A stretch of DNA of 64,000 nucleotides from Isoetes taiwanensis (lineage: Eukaryota > Streptophyta > Lycopodiopsida > Isoetales > Isoetaceae). A program made the position numbers and the translations under genes. The notes below the pieces were generated by a model. The model worked only from the letters and a program-made list of their open reading frames with translations. It ran no database searches and was not told the origin of the DNA. The stretch is from the NCBI GenBank assembly GCA_021234155.1, contig JAJEKV010000017.1, positions 17,370,372 to 17,434,371 of the forward strand, given 5' to 3'. This document shows positions 47,103 through 57,620 of the stretch, piece by piece; the stretch's first letter is position 1; each line of letters begins with the position of its first letter.

Positions 47103-48212
47103 TTACATTTGAGACATTTGAGGCAACGAACCTGATGTTTGTCAAGTATCTGAAAGTGACAAATAGATTCATGTTAATGCAGCAAATGTAAGTATAGTCT
47201 TTAATGTATTTTTGGCCTTGATTTGATTTTATTGAAGTATCTTGCATTTATGAAACTTATCCCTAGCATTGCTCCAGCACCAAAGTAGCACAGTCCTTCT
47301 TCTATGAAGATTCAAATTCTCAAATAAGTCTCACCAAGGGAATGGAACATTTGAGTCCAGTTTCTATTTTGGATATGGACTATATAGATAAAACATATAT
47401 TGATATTAAGGAATTATTGCTGAATCACAAGGTAACTTTCTAGTGACCATTCTTATTGCTGAACCTTTTATGGACTTTGTTTCCGGATTAAATTTAAGTA
47501 TACCCCTTCTATAAGTGATGACAACTTCAGATGTCGAAGCTGCAGAGAGTACATTGAAGAGCAGTGTTCTAGCTAGATTATATTTTGAGAATGAAGATGT
47601 CAACTTCAAAGAAACACTTTAGTAGAGATTTTTTTTCTCATAAAAACACTCCAGTATGTTTCCTTATGCTACCCAAAACTCACAAGGGTAAGGAGTGACT
47701 AGGATCTCTGGAAAAAATGGAAATACGAAATACTAGGGTTCAAATCCATCAGCACCTTGGACTTAATAAACCGATCATCAACGTTTTAAATGCATGTAGT
47801 GCCTTCATAAAGAAACATCTAATGTTTTGATATAAAAGCTTGTATCAATTTTGTTGGATAGACTTGCATATAGATTGTCTTTTTGTTCTAAAAAAATAGT
47901 TGGATGTACAATAAACCTTTTCTAATTAGTTATAGAAACCAATACCAATCTGTATAACAAAACATTAAATGTTTGATGGACAAACTCATAATAAGTATCT
48001 ATTTATAGTGCCGATGATTTTCAAGTTAAGTATCCCATCTTATATTTAGTAAACCAATAGTAATTACATTGTCAGAAGCACTATTGATTTGTCCCAAATA
48101 CAAAGATGCAAGCCCTTGCTATCTTGTCGACAAACCATTACCACTTAGCCTATAATATTTTCGTAAAAAAATTGGCACATCTCATCGCATGGGAGAACAT
48201 TGATTCCTATGA
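47103..48212. other. End of tandem copy 2, one further coding-like frame
   Basis: A 67-codon minus-strand frame at 47,406-47,609 has coding-like composition but no recognised family. The rest is AT-rich and non-coding, running to the right boundary of the unit at about 48,212. Confidence 0.35.
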
Positions 48213-49980
48213 AAAGATATAAACAACTTATTTTGGAAACCACACTAGATTGCACATTTAATTAAAACAAATTTCACTAATGGTTTATGATCTATATTAT
48301 TAACTGTACAGATTTAAAACACAGTACTAAACCACTATTATTAACCCAACAAATAAACTACCATAAAGAACCATGAAGGCGAACAATGGTAACAAACTAG
48401 AATAATAAACTATAAGAAAGAACCTCACTACGTAACTAACAGTGGTTATTCAACACATTAACCCACTTAGTAATATCACTTTATTTTAGAGGTTTCATGT
48501 AAAAACTGTCGTGAAAAACTAGTAATGATTCTTTTTTGGGGGCCTTGTGTGTGTGGTGGAAGTGGGTGGTTGATTACGTGTATGGTCGAGGCACTTATGT
48601 GATCGTTACAACTCAGGTCAGTTGTCTTTTACACCGGTGGACTATTACGATCTGAATGTAGCAGTCGAAGTCGTTTGGGGAGGGCTCCTTGGGCACAGCC
48701 TATAAAGGCCTAAAAGGGTATAGGCCTTATATGCCAAGTCACCTTTTGGAAAGGTCTTCGGAGGAGAGGTAAGAGCTCAACGTTTAAGGAGGAGTTACTG
48801 ATGCAAATGGTACCATCATCATCATAAAATATCAATGTTTTAAAATAGCAATTTTGATTTATTGTAAAAACCTGACTTTCAAGTAAGATTTAAGCCACAA
48901 AATTCCTTTTTTTTTTATTCAATATTTTTGTAACAAAAAAGTTTGAAAAAAGCATTTGCAAACGTTATCAAACTTTAAAAGCCTATATATACATCTACCT
49001 AATATTTTGGATATGTTTTTGTCCCCTTTCTCCTATATATAAGAGAGCATTTTTATCCTCCTTGCACGCGTTTTGAGTATCATTTATTTTGATTTCAAGC
49101 TCATTTTTGTCATCATCTACACATTCTGTTAAAGCCTAAATAATTGTAAAAGGTAAAAATGATGGTATGTATTGTAACATAAGCTAATGAAGCTCTACCA
49201 CGTGGTAAAATTATTTACATGAATGAATGTCGACCCAAAAAAGATGTTGGGCCACGACTTCAAGTTCTTCATTTCTGTCGGACAGTGATTGTTCTACCAT
49301 GCATTCAATTTGTTTTACCTTGCATTCCATCTATTCTATGCAAAATTTGCCCAACTAAATTTTAGTCACCTTATATTCACATTTCTCAAGCATGACCTCA
49401 AGTTCTAGTTTGAGCCATAGAAGAAGTGCCTGACGCAGGGCATCTGGGAAGGTACTTCTGAACACTTATGCATCTATATTTTTGTGTTGAATATATTAGA
49501 ATATTTTGGATATGTTTTAATCCGCTGCTTCTATATAGAGAGCATTTTGCACAGGTGTTGAGTCTCTCCCATTTTTGGGTTGGCCACATGGCATACCCTA
49601 GGAACGGTAATGGGGAAACTGGAATATCTGCAGAATCTTAAATTGACGGTGGAGATAGTGAGACAAGGGAATATCTACATAACATCTTAGATGTTCTGAT
49701 ATAATATCCAAAAACACAGATTCCAAATCCTCACTTACTTTCTGAATTGAGTTTCAGTCGGATATTCCTTGAAGAGCAGTGGAATTTGTATTGTAGTATG
49801 CTATGTACATGGTGAAGGGGGTGTAGAAGGAGGCTGTCAAATTTTTTCCTTGTAGCTTGAGCATCCAACCTTCATTTTTTATGATCTTTAGCTCGTTAGG
49901 AAGCTTGTTCCTAGAGCTCTCTGTCAGTATCAATTTTGTTAGATGCTCTTAGGTCTACGATCGGATTTGGGCCTGTGTGA
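48213..49980. other. Single-copy AT-rich interval, no gene seen
   Basis: I see no coding family, repeat array or RNA gene here. Near 49,010-49,070 and 49,500-49,560 a phrase with ATATTTTGGATATGTTTT..CTATATA.AGAGAGCATTTT occurs twice, so part of it is a low-copy direct repeat. Confidence 0.4.
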
Positions 49981-51560
49981 ATTTGGCCACTTTTAGTAGA
50001 GATGGAGAAGACATATACTGCTTCATCCAAGGTGGCGGCAAAATGACGTGATTCTACTGCCAACTTGGTGATACATGACCTCCCAGTTGTTGTGCAAAAA
50101 GAGGTAAGTAATTCAGTTGGAAGTTCTTGGCTGCCAGTGGTGGCTGCTCCAGTGGGTCTTGAAGAAGGGAATTTTTCTTCCTTGCAAGGCACTGCGAGTA
50201 AGATATCTAACTTTGTTACAAAAAATTTGTATCAAAGATTTAGTGATTAGCTTTGGAAGAATATATCTAGTGCATCTCGAAGAGCAAAAGTATCATCTGT
50301 TTTACAGGTGTTGTCTGAAGGAAGTAGGGATAAGTTGTCAGCAATTTTGGACACATTCAAAGCTCAACAGATGCAGCTTCAATAACAATTACATCTAGAT
50401 GACATATTTTACCAGTCTGACTGTTAAAATGTAGTTCAACCCTCTGCTATTCCTATGGTGGAGATGGACCATCAAGCTCATATTAAGTGTGCTGAGAGAA
50501 CTTGTCCTCTTGTGGAGTCCTTGGATACTTTACTGACGACTATTTAGATTTTTCACTGTTTCATATCTGATTATCTTGTCTTTTGAGACGCCTTCAAGTT
50601 CCTTCTTTTCAATCCATTAAGTTATTGGCAAAGAACTTCGTTCTTATTATGTTTGATAGTAGTGATATAGTGTACTCAATGGAAGCTAGAGGGATTGATC
50701 CACTTGGTGGGGAATAGATAATGTACTAGTATTACTCTTCTTGTTTTACACCAGACATGGTTTGCGCATGAAGATGCTTTGCTGGTTCTCGATACCTAAT
50801 CTTCCTCTAGATTAATGACGCATCAATTTTTAGTAGCAATTGCAACTGGACTTGGGGTTCATATCTTAGACCCTATCATGAATGGTCCGAGGATTTGCGT
50901 TTCTATGCCAGTGGACTCGTCTTTACCCAATTACGTAGTGGTGAAGAGCGGTCTTGGCATAAGAAGTTAGATCTTAAGCTGTTGAACCAGAATTAGCCTA
51001 TTTGTTTCCTAATAAGGTGGCTTTTGCTAGCCTTCATTGAGATCCTTGTGCATCTCAGGCATCTGTTCAACCTTCTCCTTCTTCTCATGTTCAAGCTCCT
51101 ATTGCTATTTCTTCATCTATTCATGACCAACCTTTGCCAATTGTTTTGCATTCTTCAGCTATGGAAGATGCTCTACTTCTAGATTTCTAGTTTCGGTGGT
51201 GTCGTCCTTAGTACCGTCAACTGCATCTATTGTTCCTTCTACTCTCCATGTTGATGCTTCTCCTTCTCATGCTTCTGGGGTTGTTATGGCTGATAGTCCC
51301 AATCTTCAGGGCTTTAAAGAGTCATGGCAACATGTTAATTGGAAGAAGGTAGCTAAAAAGAAGTTTGTTACGTATCTCATGAGATTATCACCTCGTGCTA
51401 TTTGGTGGCATGATAATTTGATGTCCGTTGATGATCATCTCGATGTGGCAGAGCATGTTGATTGTGGTAAGGTCATTAAACGCCTCAAGGTGGCACTAGG
51501 AGTTTTATTAAATATTGTGTATATGTGGCTTTGCTTAGTGGACTATTTCATCCTCTAGGT
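49981..51560 (+). mobile_element. L1-type LINE ORF1 relic
   Basis: Plus-strand pieces read DLPVVVQKEVSNSVGSSWLPVV (50,080-50,150). After frameshifts come HQFLVAIATGLGVHILDPIM and PVDSSLPNYVVVKSG (about 50,820-50,950). The latter parallels the 14,358-14,500 relic in position and ending. A Ser/Pro/Ala-rich stretch with a 120-codon frame (51,196-51,558) follows, where ORF1 proteins usually have a low-complexity linker. No endonuclease or RT follows, so the copy is truncated. Assignment rests on the shared block and known L1 ORF1 layout; confidence is moderate. Confidence 0.5.
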
Positions 51561-52411
51561 TTTGAGTCCATGTCACAGGTCCCTTGTGTCTATCTTGATT
51601 TTTTCTTGATAATAGATTGTCATCCTTAAATGTTATTTATGTATTTATTTTCTTTGAAGAACAGTCTGCGGCTTCTATTCTTTCAATGTTCCAGTTACTA
51701 CTTTCTACAGAATTGGCTCGAAGGATGAGGTATTTGTTTAATGTTTGTAAATAAATAATGTGCTTGCTTTTGTTCTTCTTTTTGTAATGCACTGGATTGT
51801 TGGGCTGAATGAGTTGAAACAATAAAGATGAATAGAATTTTAATGAACTTGTGAGGGAGAGCAGGGATTATAAAAGCATCTTCAATATCAATTCGCATGA
51901 CTCATGATCTTGTCATGATGAACGGATATTTTCAAAGCGAACCTTGAAAGCGGAGTGAAAAGTGATTTTGTTTCAGTGGTCCGATGGCCAAACTTTTAAA
52001 TGCACGTTGTGGCTTAGAAATTATCAGGAAAAAATCATGGTTCTCTCTTTTGCAACGTCCTATAGGAGCTTAAAACCTTATGTTTGTCTTCTAGAAGCAG
52101 TTGAGTTGAACACTTTGATAAAGTATATGATGGATTTACATTGGCAGAGAGTGGAATGCCTTGCATTTATGTTCCTTCTAGGACTTTTCCCATTTCACAA
52201 AAGAGAAACCCAGCTAAGATTTTTCCAATTTATACGGGCAACCCTCCAAGGGTCCCGCGACCGGCGGGTAGAATCGTCGACCCATTTTCCATCCGCCACA
52301 AAATGGCAAGTCTTGAAGCTTACTGCGTGTGACACGTTGGCGGAATCATCTTTGCCACTTTCCATTCCGGAGGCAGAACCAGCGGGCCAGTTGACATTTT
52401 GTTGTTCCGAA
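51561..52411. other. Upstream flank of the TRIM and SDH6
   Basis: An open plus-strand stretch at 52,141-52,332 (IYVPSRTFPISQKRNPAKIFPIY) looks coding-like but is unassigned. The last ~100 bp before 52,412 would have been the distal promoter of SDH6 before the TRIM inserted. It ends in the target-site copy CCGAA at 52,407-52,411. Confidence 0.4.
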
Positions 52412-52588
52412 TGTTGAGAAATGAGCCTCCTATGATTGGGTGGACAGGCTGGGGATCGAACCCAGGACCTCTTGCTTGCAAGCCAAGTACTCTACCACTG
52501 AGCTACCGGCCCATTGATGGGCTTTCGGCACTCTTCCACTGAGCCATTCTTCATGTGTGCCCATTACACATACTCCAACATTCCAACA
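52412..52588 (-). repeat. TRIM 3' LTR (177 bp)
   Basis: This is the downstream LTR in element orientation. It begins TGTTGAGAAATGAGCCTCC on the plus strand and ends TTCCAACA. Contents: tRNA-Ala-like gene at 52,441-52,512. Confidence 0.92.
52441..52512 (-). tRNA. tRNA-Ala(TGC)-like gene inside LTR
   Basis: A full 72 nt cloverleaf can be drawn. The acceptor GGGCCGG pairs with CCTGTCC except at 5:68, and position 3:70 is G-U, the major alanine identity element. The D arm is GCTC-AGTGGTA-GAGT, the anticodon loop is CTTGCAA (anticodon TGC) with one 31:39 mismatch, the T arm is CTGGG-TTCGATC-CCCAG, and the discriminator is A. The A box TAGCTCAGTGGT and B box GGTTCGATCCC match Pol III promoter consensus. 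No T run follows the 3' end, so a Pol III transcript would read on. The two mismatches suggest a promoter role rather than a working tRNA. Confidence 0.8.
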
Positions 52589-52600
52589 TTCCCCCTTAAT
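52589..52600 (-). promoter_or_regulatory. Polypurine tract of the TRIM
   Basis: On the minus strand ATTAAGGGGGAA directly precedes the 3' LTR, the expected place and composition for the plus-strand DNA primer. Confidence 0.75.
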
Positions 52601-52778
52601 GGGCACACCAATCCATTCCAGCCTTCACCACAATCCACATGCTCCCCTCCTCGGGCAACTCCACCCTTCACCACTTCCACGGGGGTTGGGCTTTCCACTG
52701 GCCAAGCTTTGCTCATTCTCACCCCTACACCACTGGGGACTATCCCGATGCGGTTAAGCACCTTCCACTTGGGACCAT

Positions 52779-52791
52779 GGCTCTGATACCA
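52779..52791 (-). promoter_or_regulatory. Primer-binding site of the TRIM (tRNA-iMet type)
   Basis: The minus strand reads TGGTATCAGAGCC immediately after the 5' LTR. This is the standard initiator-Met tRNA complement used by many plant LTR elements. It fixes the element's orientation as minus. Confidence 0.92.
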
Positions 52792-52968
52792 TGTTGAGAA
52801 ATGAGATCTCTATGATTGGGTGGACAGGCTGGGGATCGAACCCAGGACCTCTTGCTTGCAAGCCAAGTACTCTACCACTGAGCTACCGGCCCATTGATGG
52901 GCTTTTGGCACTCTTCCACTGAGCCATTCTTCATGTGTGCCCATTACACATACTCCAACATTCCAACA
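52792..52968 (-). repeat. TRIM 5' LTR (177 bp)
   Basis: This is the upstream LTR in element orientation. It starts TGTTGAGAAATGAGATCTC on the plus strand and ends TTCCAACA. It is the same length as its partner. Confidence 0.92.
52821..52892 (-). tRNA. tRNA-Ala(TGC)-like gene inside LTR (second copy)
   Basis: The 72 nt are the same as at 52,441-52,512, including the G3-U70 pair, TGC anticodon, A and B boxes and the two mismatches. Transcription runs away from SDH6, toward the TRIM interior. It lies about 225 bp from the SDH6 start codon. Confidence 0.8.
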
Positions 52969-53117
52969 CCGAACTCATTTTCTCGTAAAGCCCAAACAGT
53001 TGTATTGTTTCGAAGTCATTTTGCCGTAAAGGCGAAACAGTCGTAAATAATGTAAACGACGGTCCGTATTGTAATAAGAATACAGGTCATTTCTAACATT
53101 GAGAATTGATGACCTAG

Positions 53118-54969
53118 ATGCTGCGCAGGCATATGGCGTGTTCGACGGAGGTAGACACCGCAGATAAGAGGTGGTGGGAGAGAGGCAGGGAGAAATTCGC
53201 AAACGCAAGCCTCTTCAAGGGTGCAGGAGCTTTTCTTAGCCGAGGGGAACGACCCCCAGCTTGGTCCCACGCAGATGTGCAGGAATTTATATCCTCGGAT
53301 CCAGTTTATGGCCCTCAGGTCTGTTTTTTGTTTTTTGGCAATTAGGGTAACATGCTCTTTTGACAGTAATTTCCTCTGTATTTTGTGGCATATTCTCTTA
53401 AATTCTCATTCTTGAGCATGGCAATGCAATAAGCGTGTAGGATTTACTAGGGAAGACATATGATATAGAAGATATTTTTTTGTTAACTGTTATTCACACA
53501 TATCCTTCACTATGGTATTCCAGGTTCAGCATATCCTTCTTTGGTTAGTCCTGGCAAGTGTTTTTCACATTCTTGAGGTGTAATTAAATGCTAAAAAAAT
53601 GATGGCCCGTAAGAAACCTGCTTGATTGGTCACTTTTGAAAGCCTGATGTTAGTGTCTTGACAAGTACAACTTTGTTTTCTTTCATCCAGCTAAAGCTGA
53701 TGAGGCAAGGGGCTAAAGTTTCTGCTGTGGGTGCCCTCATTGGTGGGCTGGCTTCAGCTTCCATCTGTTACCAGTATTCCCATAGTGTGCCAGGTAGGTC
53801 GTGCAGTTTCATCTTATCTTAATTTAAATGTAATCTGCTGAAGCATTGGATGCTGAATATGAACTTCCTCTTCGTAGCACACCAGCCACTCTGAGGGTTT
53901 TTCGTGGCTGCTGTCTAGACCATGACATATCACTTTTAATGAAAAGAGTAGGTTCTAGGTATGCGCGCTGTGCTCTCCCTGTAGCATCCATGGGAAGGGA
54001 AGATCCTCCTCCTTGAATTCGTCAGCAGTGGCTATGGTGACCTGCTCTCTGCTTTGCGTTTTCCTTCCACATGTGGACTTTAATATGATGCTGGGGGTTT
54101 AGCAAATGGGAGGCGCCTAGGTTTTAATAGTGTTCTTAGGTTTTAATAGTGTTCTCGAGTTCTATGACATTTGGTGTTGTGGCATCCCGAGGGACAGTTT
54201 CATATTTGCATCTCTATAGGATTTGAGCTATTTGTTGTTTTAGATATAAGGAAAAGTACTAGCATAGCTAATAATAGAATTGATAAGGCAAAGCCATGCT
54301 GATAGTGTATGCACGAAGTGGTATGCTAATTACATGGCCTGACTCAAAGAAACGAGTTTCTTGTCTAACCTGACCTGGTATGCAAATAAGCTCTCTACGT
54401 AACCCTAGTCAGTTTCACAAGAGTTAACAAGCTGTGCAAGGAATCAGATGAGGCAAAATTAGGTTTCTTGCAAATCAATTCAAAACTTTTGAGTTTCCTG
54501 GATCATAGCAAGCCGAAATCCCACTCTGGTCTCCCACGTAATAAGACTCTAGAAGGCTCTGATGCCATGACTCACATATGAAGAGTGATAATATGAAGAA
54601 GGAAACAAGCATACATGTTAACCATGTAGGCCCTTAAAGGACTTACGAGTAGAAAGCAACTAACTAAAATATGCCACGACCTTTTGGATATGTAATGATG
54701 ACGTCTGCCACGATTGTTGTTAGTTATAATTGAACAATTATTGTTCTAACCTGTGATCATATTGCCAATATTTTATTTTAAGAAAATTATTCTAATACTC
54801 AGGCTACCTCTGTACGGCAGGCACCTTTTTAGGATTGGTTGCAGGGGCAGGGGTTGGCTGCTTTGTTGCTGAAGAGGGTGCTAATCATGCCTTTGGTTTG
54901 TACAAGTTCGATACCATGGATGCAAATCTTAAATTCTTGGAATGGTGGGAGAAGAAAGTGGCAAAGTAG
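53118..54969 (+). CDS. SDH6: Succinate dehydrogenase subunit 6 homologue (plant-type complex II subunit)
   Basis: Three exons join in frame: 53,118-53,318 (donor CAG|GTCTG), 53,691-53,793 (acceptor CATCCAG, donor CAG|GTAGG) and 54,821-54,969 (acceptor ACGGCAG), giving 150 residues. SDH6 is a small plant-specific subunit of mitochondrial complex II in the inner membrane; its exact role there is not settled. Recognition rests on the N-terminal block RGERPPAWSHADVQEFISSDP (residues ~42-62), equivalent to the family's 'RPLPSW.DADVEEFI.SDP', then GP, two glycine-rich membrane segments (~77-93, VGALIGGLASA; ~104-118, GLVAGAGVG) and the tail YKFDTMDANLKFLEWWEKK. An in-frame ATG at 53,133 (MACSTEV) is an alternative start and has G at +4. 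Introns are 372 and 1,027 bp. The frame is intact and outside the noisy patches. A TRIM sits 144 bp before the ATG, so the proximal promoter or leader is unusual. Confidence 0.9.
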
Positions 54970-55289
54970 ATAATGTGGGTCTCTCTCTTCTTCCTGTGGT
55001 AACGTTTACTGTGAAGAGTTTGATTGTGATGAAAAGGTCAAACTCAACGCTCATTTTCCTTGTACATGATCCTGTGAATAAAATAATATTGAGTAAATAA
55101 ATTTTAAGACCATTTGGCTTCCAAAGGATAAATATGGAATTGGTGGGATGGGACCATTTTACTGATGGGGTGATAGATTTCACGTCTGCATCACCTAAAT
55201 CTGTTTGTGTTTTTGCTTGAAGAGTAATTGGATGCCTTTATAATTGCCGAAGGGGATAGCTCTACACTTGCAAAATTGATGCAAATGTT
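54970..55289. other. SDH6 3' region
   Basis: The sequence after the stop is AT-rich. AATAAAATAATA at 55,077-55,088, about 110 bp beyond the stop, is a good candidate poly(A) signal. Nothing else is recognised. Confidence 0.45.
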
Positions 55290-55650
55290 TGAACAAGTAG
55301 AGGTAAGTGCAGTAACACAATTGCACCACTAAGATTTATTTGAGGACCCCTTGTGTTCATCTAAAGGCCAAGCTATTTTGCTGCTCCATTCTACACACAT
55401 GTTCTTTAATGTAAAAGAACAAGAAAGACTTACAATTGCTGAACTCGGTTCAACCCATCTCGCTTACCTCAAACTGAAGTTAATGCCTTGAGAACTTGTA
55501 ATTTTCTTGTTTCTAGTGGTCAATACCTTTGGTTGACCTATTGCTTTGTCATCGTTGCCTCTAAATGCCATCTCACCATAGCAATCACCCTGCGATTCCT
55601 TACCCACTAAAGATAAAAGGAGAGCTTCCTTGAAAATAAAAGAAGAGCGC
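55290..55650. repeat. Diverged third copy of part of the 22 kb unit, with empty insertion site
   Basis: Shared phrases with 11,720-11,980 and 13,013-13,130 appear in order: CACAATTGCAC(C/T)ACTAAGAT, TTGAGG, AAGAAAG, AATTTTCTTGTT, GTCAATACC, then TTGAC, TTTGTCATC, CTCTAAATGCCATCTCA and GGAGAGCTTC. The 1,029 bp insertion between them is missing here. Confidence 0.75.
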
Positions 55651-55740
55651 TTCTGGTCCTACTTTTGATTCCCACTGGGACTAGCATACTCTGACACAAC
55701 TAGTTTCTTGAGTCTCGCACGTTTTTCACAAGATCCAACT

Positions 55741-55950
55741 TGCTAAATTTTGAAACCACATATTGGACTATTCCAGCAACATGCCTTCGACACTTGGTAC
55801 GCCAATGCACTCCTTACCAATTTATAGGCAACCTCCTTTAAGTTCACTTTGCTCGATTTTGTAACCACATGTTGGACTACTCTAGCAACATGCCTTTGGC
55901 ACTTGGTAGGCCAATGCACTCCTTCACAATTTATAAGCAACCTCGTTCTC
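55741..55950. repeat. Two tandem ~105 bp units
   Basis: Both units carry ACCACAT.TTGGACTA, AGCAACATGCCTT, GGCACTTGGTA.GCCAATGCACTCCTT (with small changes) and CAATTTATA.GCAACCTC. They are about 85% alike by eye. No coding function is seen. Confidence 0.8.
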
Positions 55951-56689
55951 TAAGTTGTGAATGGTTAAGGCTACGTTCCCATGCGCCTCCGACCGGACTC
56001 CAAGATTCAAGGCAAATAACCGGAGAGTTCAGAAACCCCCCTCCATTTCTGAAAAATCCAAGCCAGACTTGGAAGTTGACCTCAAAATATGAACATGGGA
56101 ACTGGCTCGACTTCAGCTTTGACAAGAAATTTCGAAGTCCGGTCTGTTTCATGGGAACGTCTCTAATCCCCTTAGTTTTGAACAATATGCATAATGCAAA
56201 CAACATTCGAAATGAATATTGATGCATACAATAATTGTCGTCTTTGCGCCATGTAATAGAAAAATGTTGGATGATGAAGCTAACAGGGGCATGTTATGTT
56301 GAGATAGATAAAAGACAAAAAGATTCAAACCCATTTTTAGGTAGAGCCTATCAGAAAAATCCCAATGTTTCCCTGCATAATGGGATATTTCGAGTTTCTG
56401 TGTTGTAAATTTGTATAGTTCTTATTGAAAATTTCATGAAAATCTACCTATCATGCACTAACTCAATGAGAATTTTTTGGTTGCCAATCACAAAAACCTT
56501 CTTTATCCAGGGTTCGTCCCAATTTACCTTTCATTGCCTGATGATGTAAGCAATGTTTAAGTTGTTGGTCCATTGCATTTGCCCTCAAATTTATGATTTG
56601 GATGGAATTCAGAATGACCTTGTATTCATTGCAGATCTTACTCACCTACAACAACGTCTAGATGAAATCAAAATCTAGATGCTAATATC
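55951..56689. other. No recognised gene
   Basis: Frames at 55,869-56,222 (+) and 55,931-56,227 (-) overlap on opposite strands and neither shows a known motif. The sequence is unique within the window. Confidence 0.35.
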
Positions 56690-57620
56690 TGGAAAAAGGT
56701 GGCAATCTCTCATTTCAAATGCATCAAACATGACCACATACAAAAAGAAAAACCAAACAAGTGTACACTAATACGTGAAACTGAGATATGCCAAGTACAA
56801 ACTTCCTACGTTTTTCTTGAACGTAATTGTATTTTTCGAAAAAGTAAAGAAATATGCCTCTGCTTTGTAACAGTCCACATGATCTATGTCGTCTTGTAAC
56901 TGCCGCAACCATGAATGCGAAAAGAGAATAATGCAAATGGAACAATGTTCTCTTTTCCATTTCCACAAAGAAATGCGTGAATGTTCCTGACATAATATCG
57001 ATACCTTAACCCCCCCACTAGTGCACGATGTGAAGTGGAATAATGGTGCTTCATATAAGTGGAAACAATCCCGTAGAAGTGTAGAATGACTCAAATCTAT
57101 CACTAACCCCCACTACTAATGTAGACTTACATAAAGAAAAAAAGAAACAAAGAAAGAAGCATATGCAAGGAACATCATAAGGATATACTAGGCCCTAAGC
57201 ATATGCAAGGATCATCTTTAGGATATGCGTTATAAAAAGATATCAAGTTGTGGCATGCATTTTAAAAGTACATAATATGACATAAAGAACGTCTAAGCCG
57301 AAGGCTGTAAATCTTGGAGGTGTTAAACATGCATCATTCTTGGAATGTTAAATCTCATTGCTTCCCCATCAGCTTTTTGGTTGGTAATCGTTCCATTTGT
57401 ACTTGCTAGTGGAATCCAAAATAATACATAAAAGATGGTGTCCAAGGTCACTTCACAAAGGAGGTTTTGCGAATAATTAAAATGCAATTTTTATACTACA
57501 TTATAACTAATTATTTCTCTCCATAGTCTAACATAGTAGTTGGAGCCATCTTGCATACACTTCTACAATGCTTTGTATGCATATATAAAACATATGGGTC
57601 AATAAGCTACATGTATTTCA
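56690..57620. repeat. Fifth member of the ~1 kb repeat family
   Basis: The landmarks are those of 15.34-17.34 kb: GGCAATCTCTCATTTCAAATGC, ATATGCCAA, AAAGTAAAGAAA, GAGAATAATGCA, AAGCATATGCAAGGA and CATAGTAGTTGGA. It is clearly more diverged than the four members in the 22 kb copies. Confidence 0.7.

Larger units (their letters stand above)
25919..48212. repeat. Large tandem duplication, copy 2 (~22.3 kb)
   Basis: This is the second head-to-tail copy of the 22 kb unit. It ends where GATTCCTATGAA passes into unrelated sequence (AAGATATAAACAACTT). From its start to about 37.3 kb it is noisy at CAG/CTG/CCG sites. From 37.3 to 43.9 kb and from 45 to 48.2 kb it is clean. The clean part also shows real differences from copy 1, such as a ~135 bp extra segment near 40.42-40.55 kb. 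Confidence 0.9.
52412..52968 (-). mobile_element. Complete TRIM retrotransposon with tRNA-bearing LTRs
   Basis: This 557 bp element has two 177 bp direct terminal repeats (52,412-52,588 and 52,792-52,968), each TGTTGAG...CCAACA, and a 203 bp non-coding interior. CCGAA flanks it on both sides (52,407-52,411 and 52,969-52,973), a clean 5 bp target-site duplication. On the minus strand the 13-base TGGTATCAGAGCC abuts the 5' LTR and matches the 3' end of initiator tRNA-Met, the usual primer for plant TRIMs and copia elements. A purine tract lies at the other end of the interior. The LTRs differ at about five positions, four of them clustered near one end, so insertion is fairly recent. Each LTR carries a 72 nt tRNA-Ala-like gene in the same orientation as the element. 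With no ORF it must depend on other elements for reverse transcription and integration. Confidence 0.93.

Noticed and set aside
52441-52892. Two free-standing tRNA-Ala genes
   Set aside because: Both lie at the same offset in the two LTRs of one element and share the same two stem mismatches, so they are parts of the TRIM, not independent genes.
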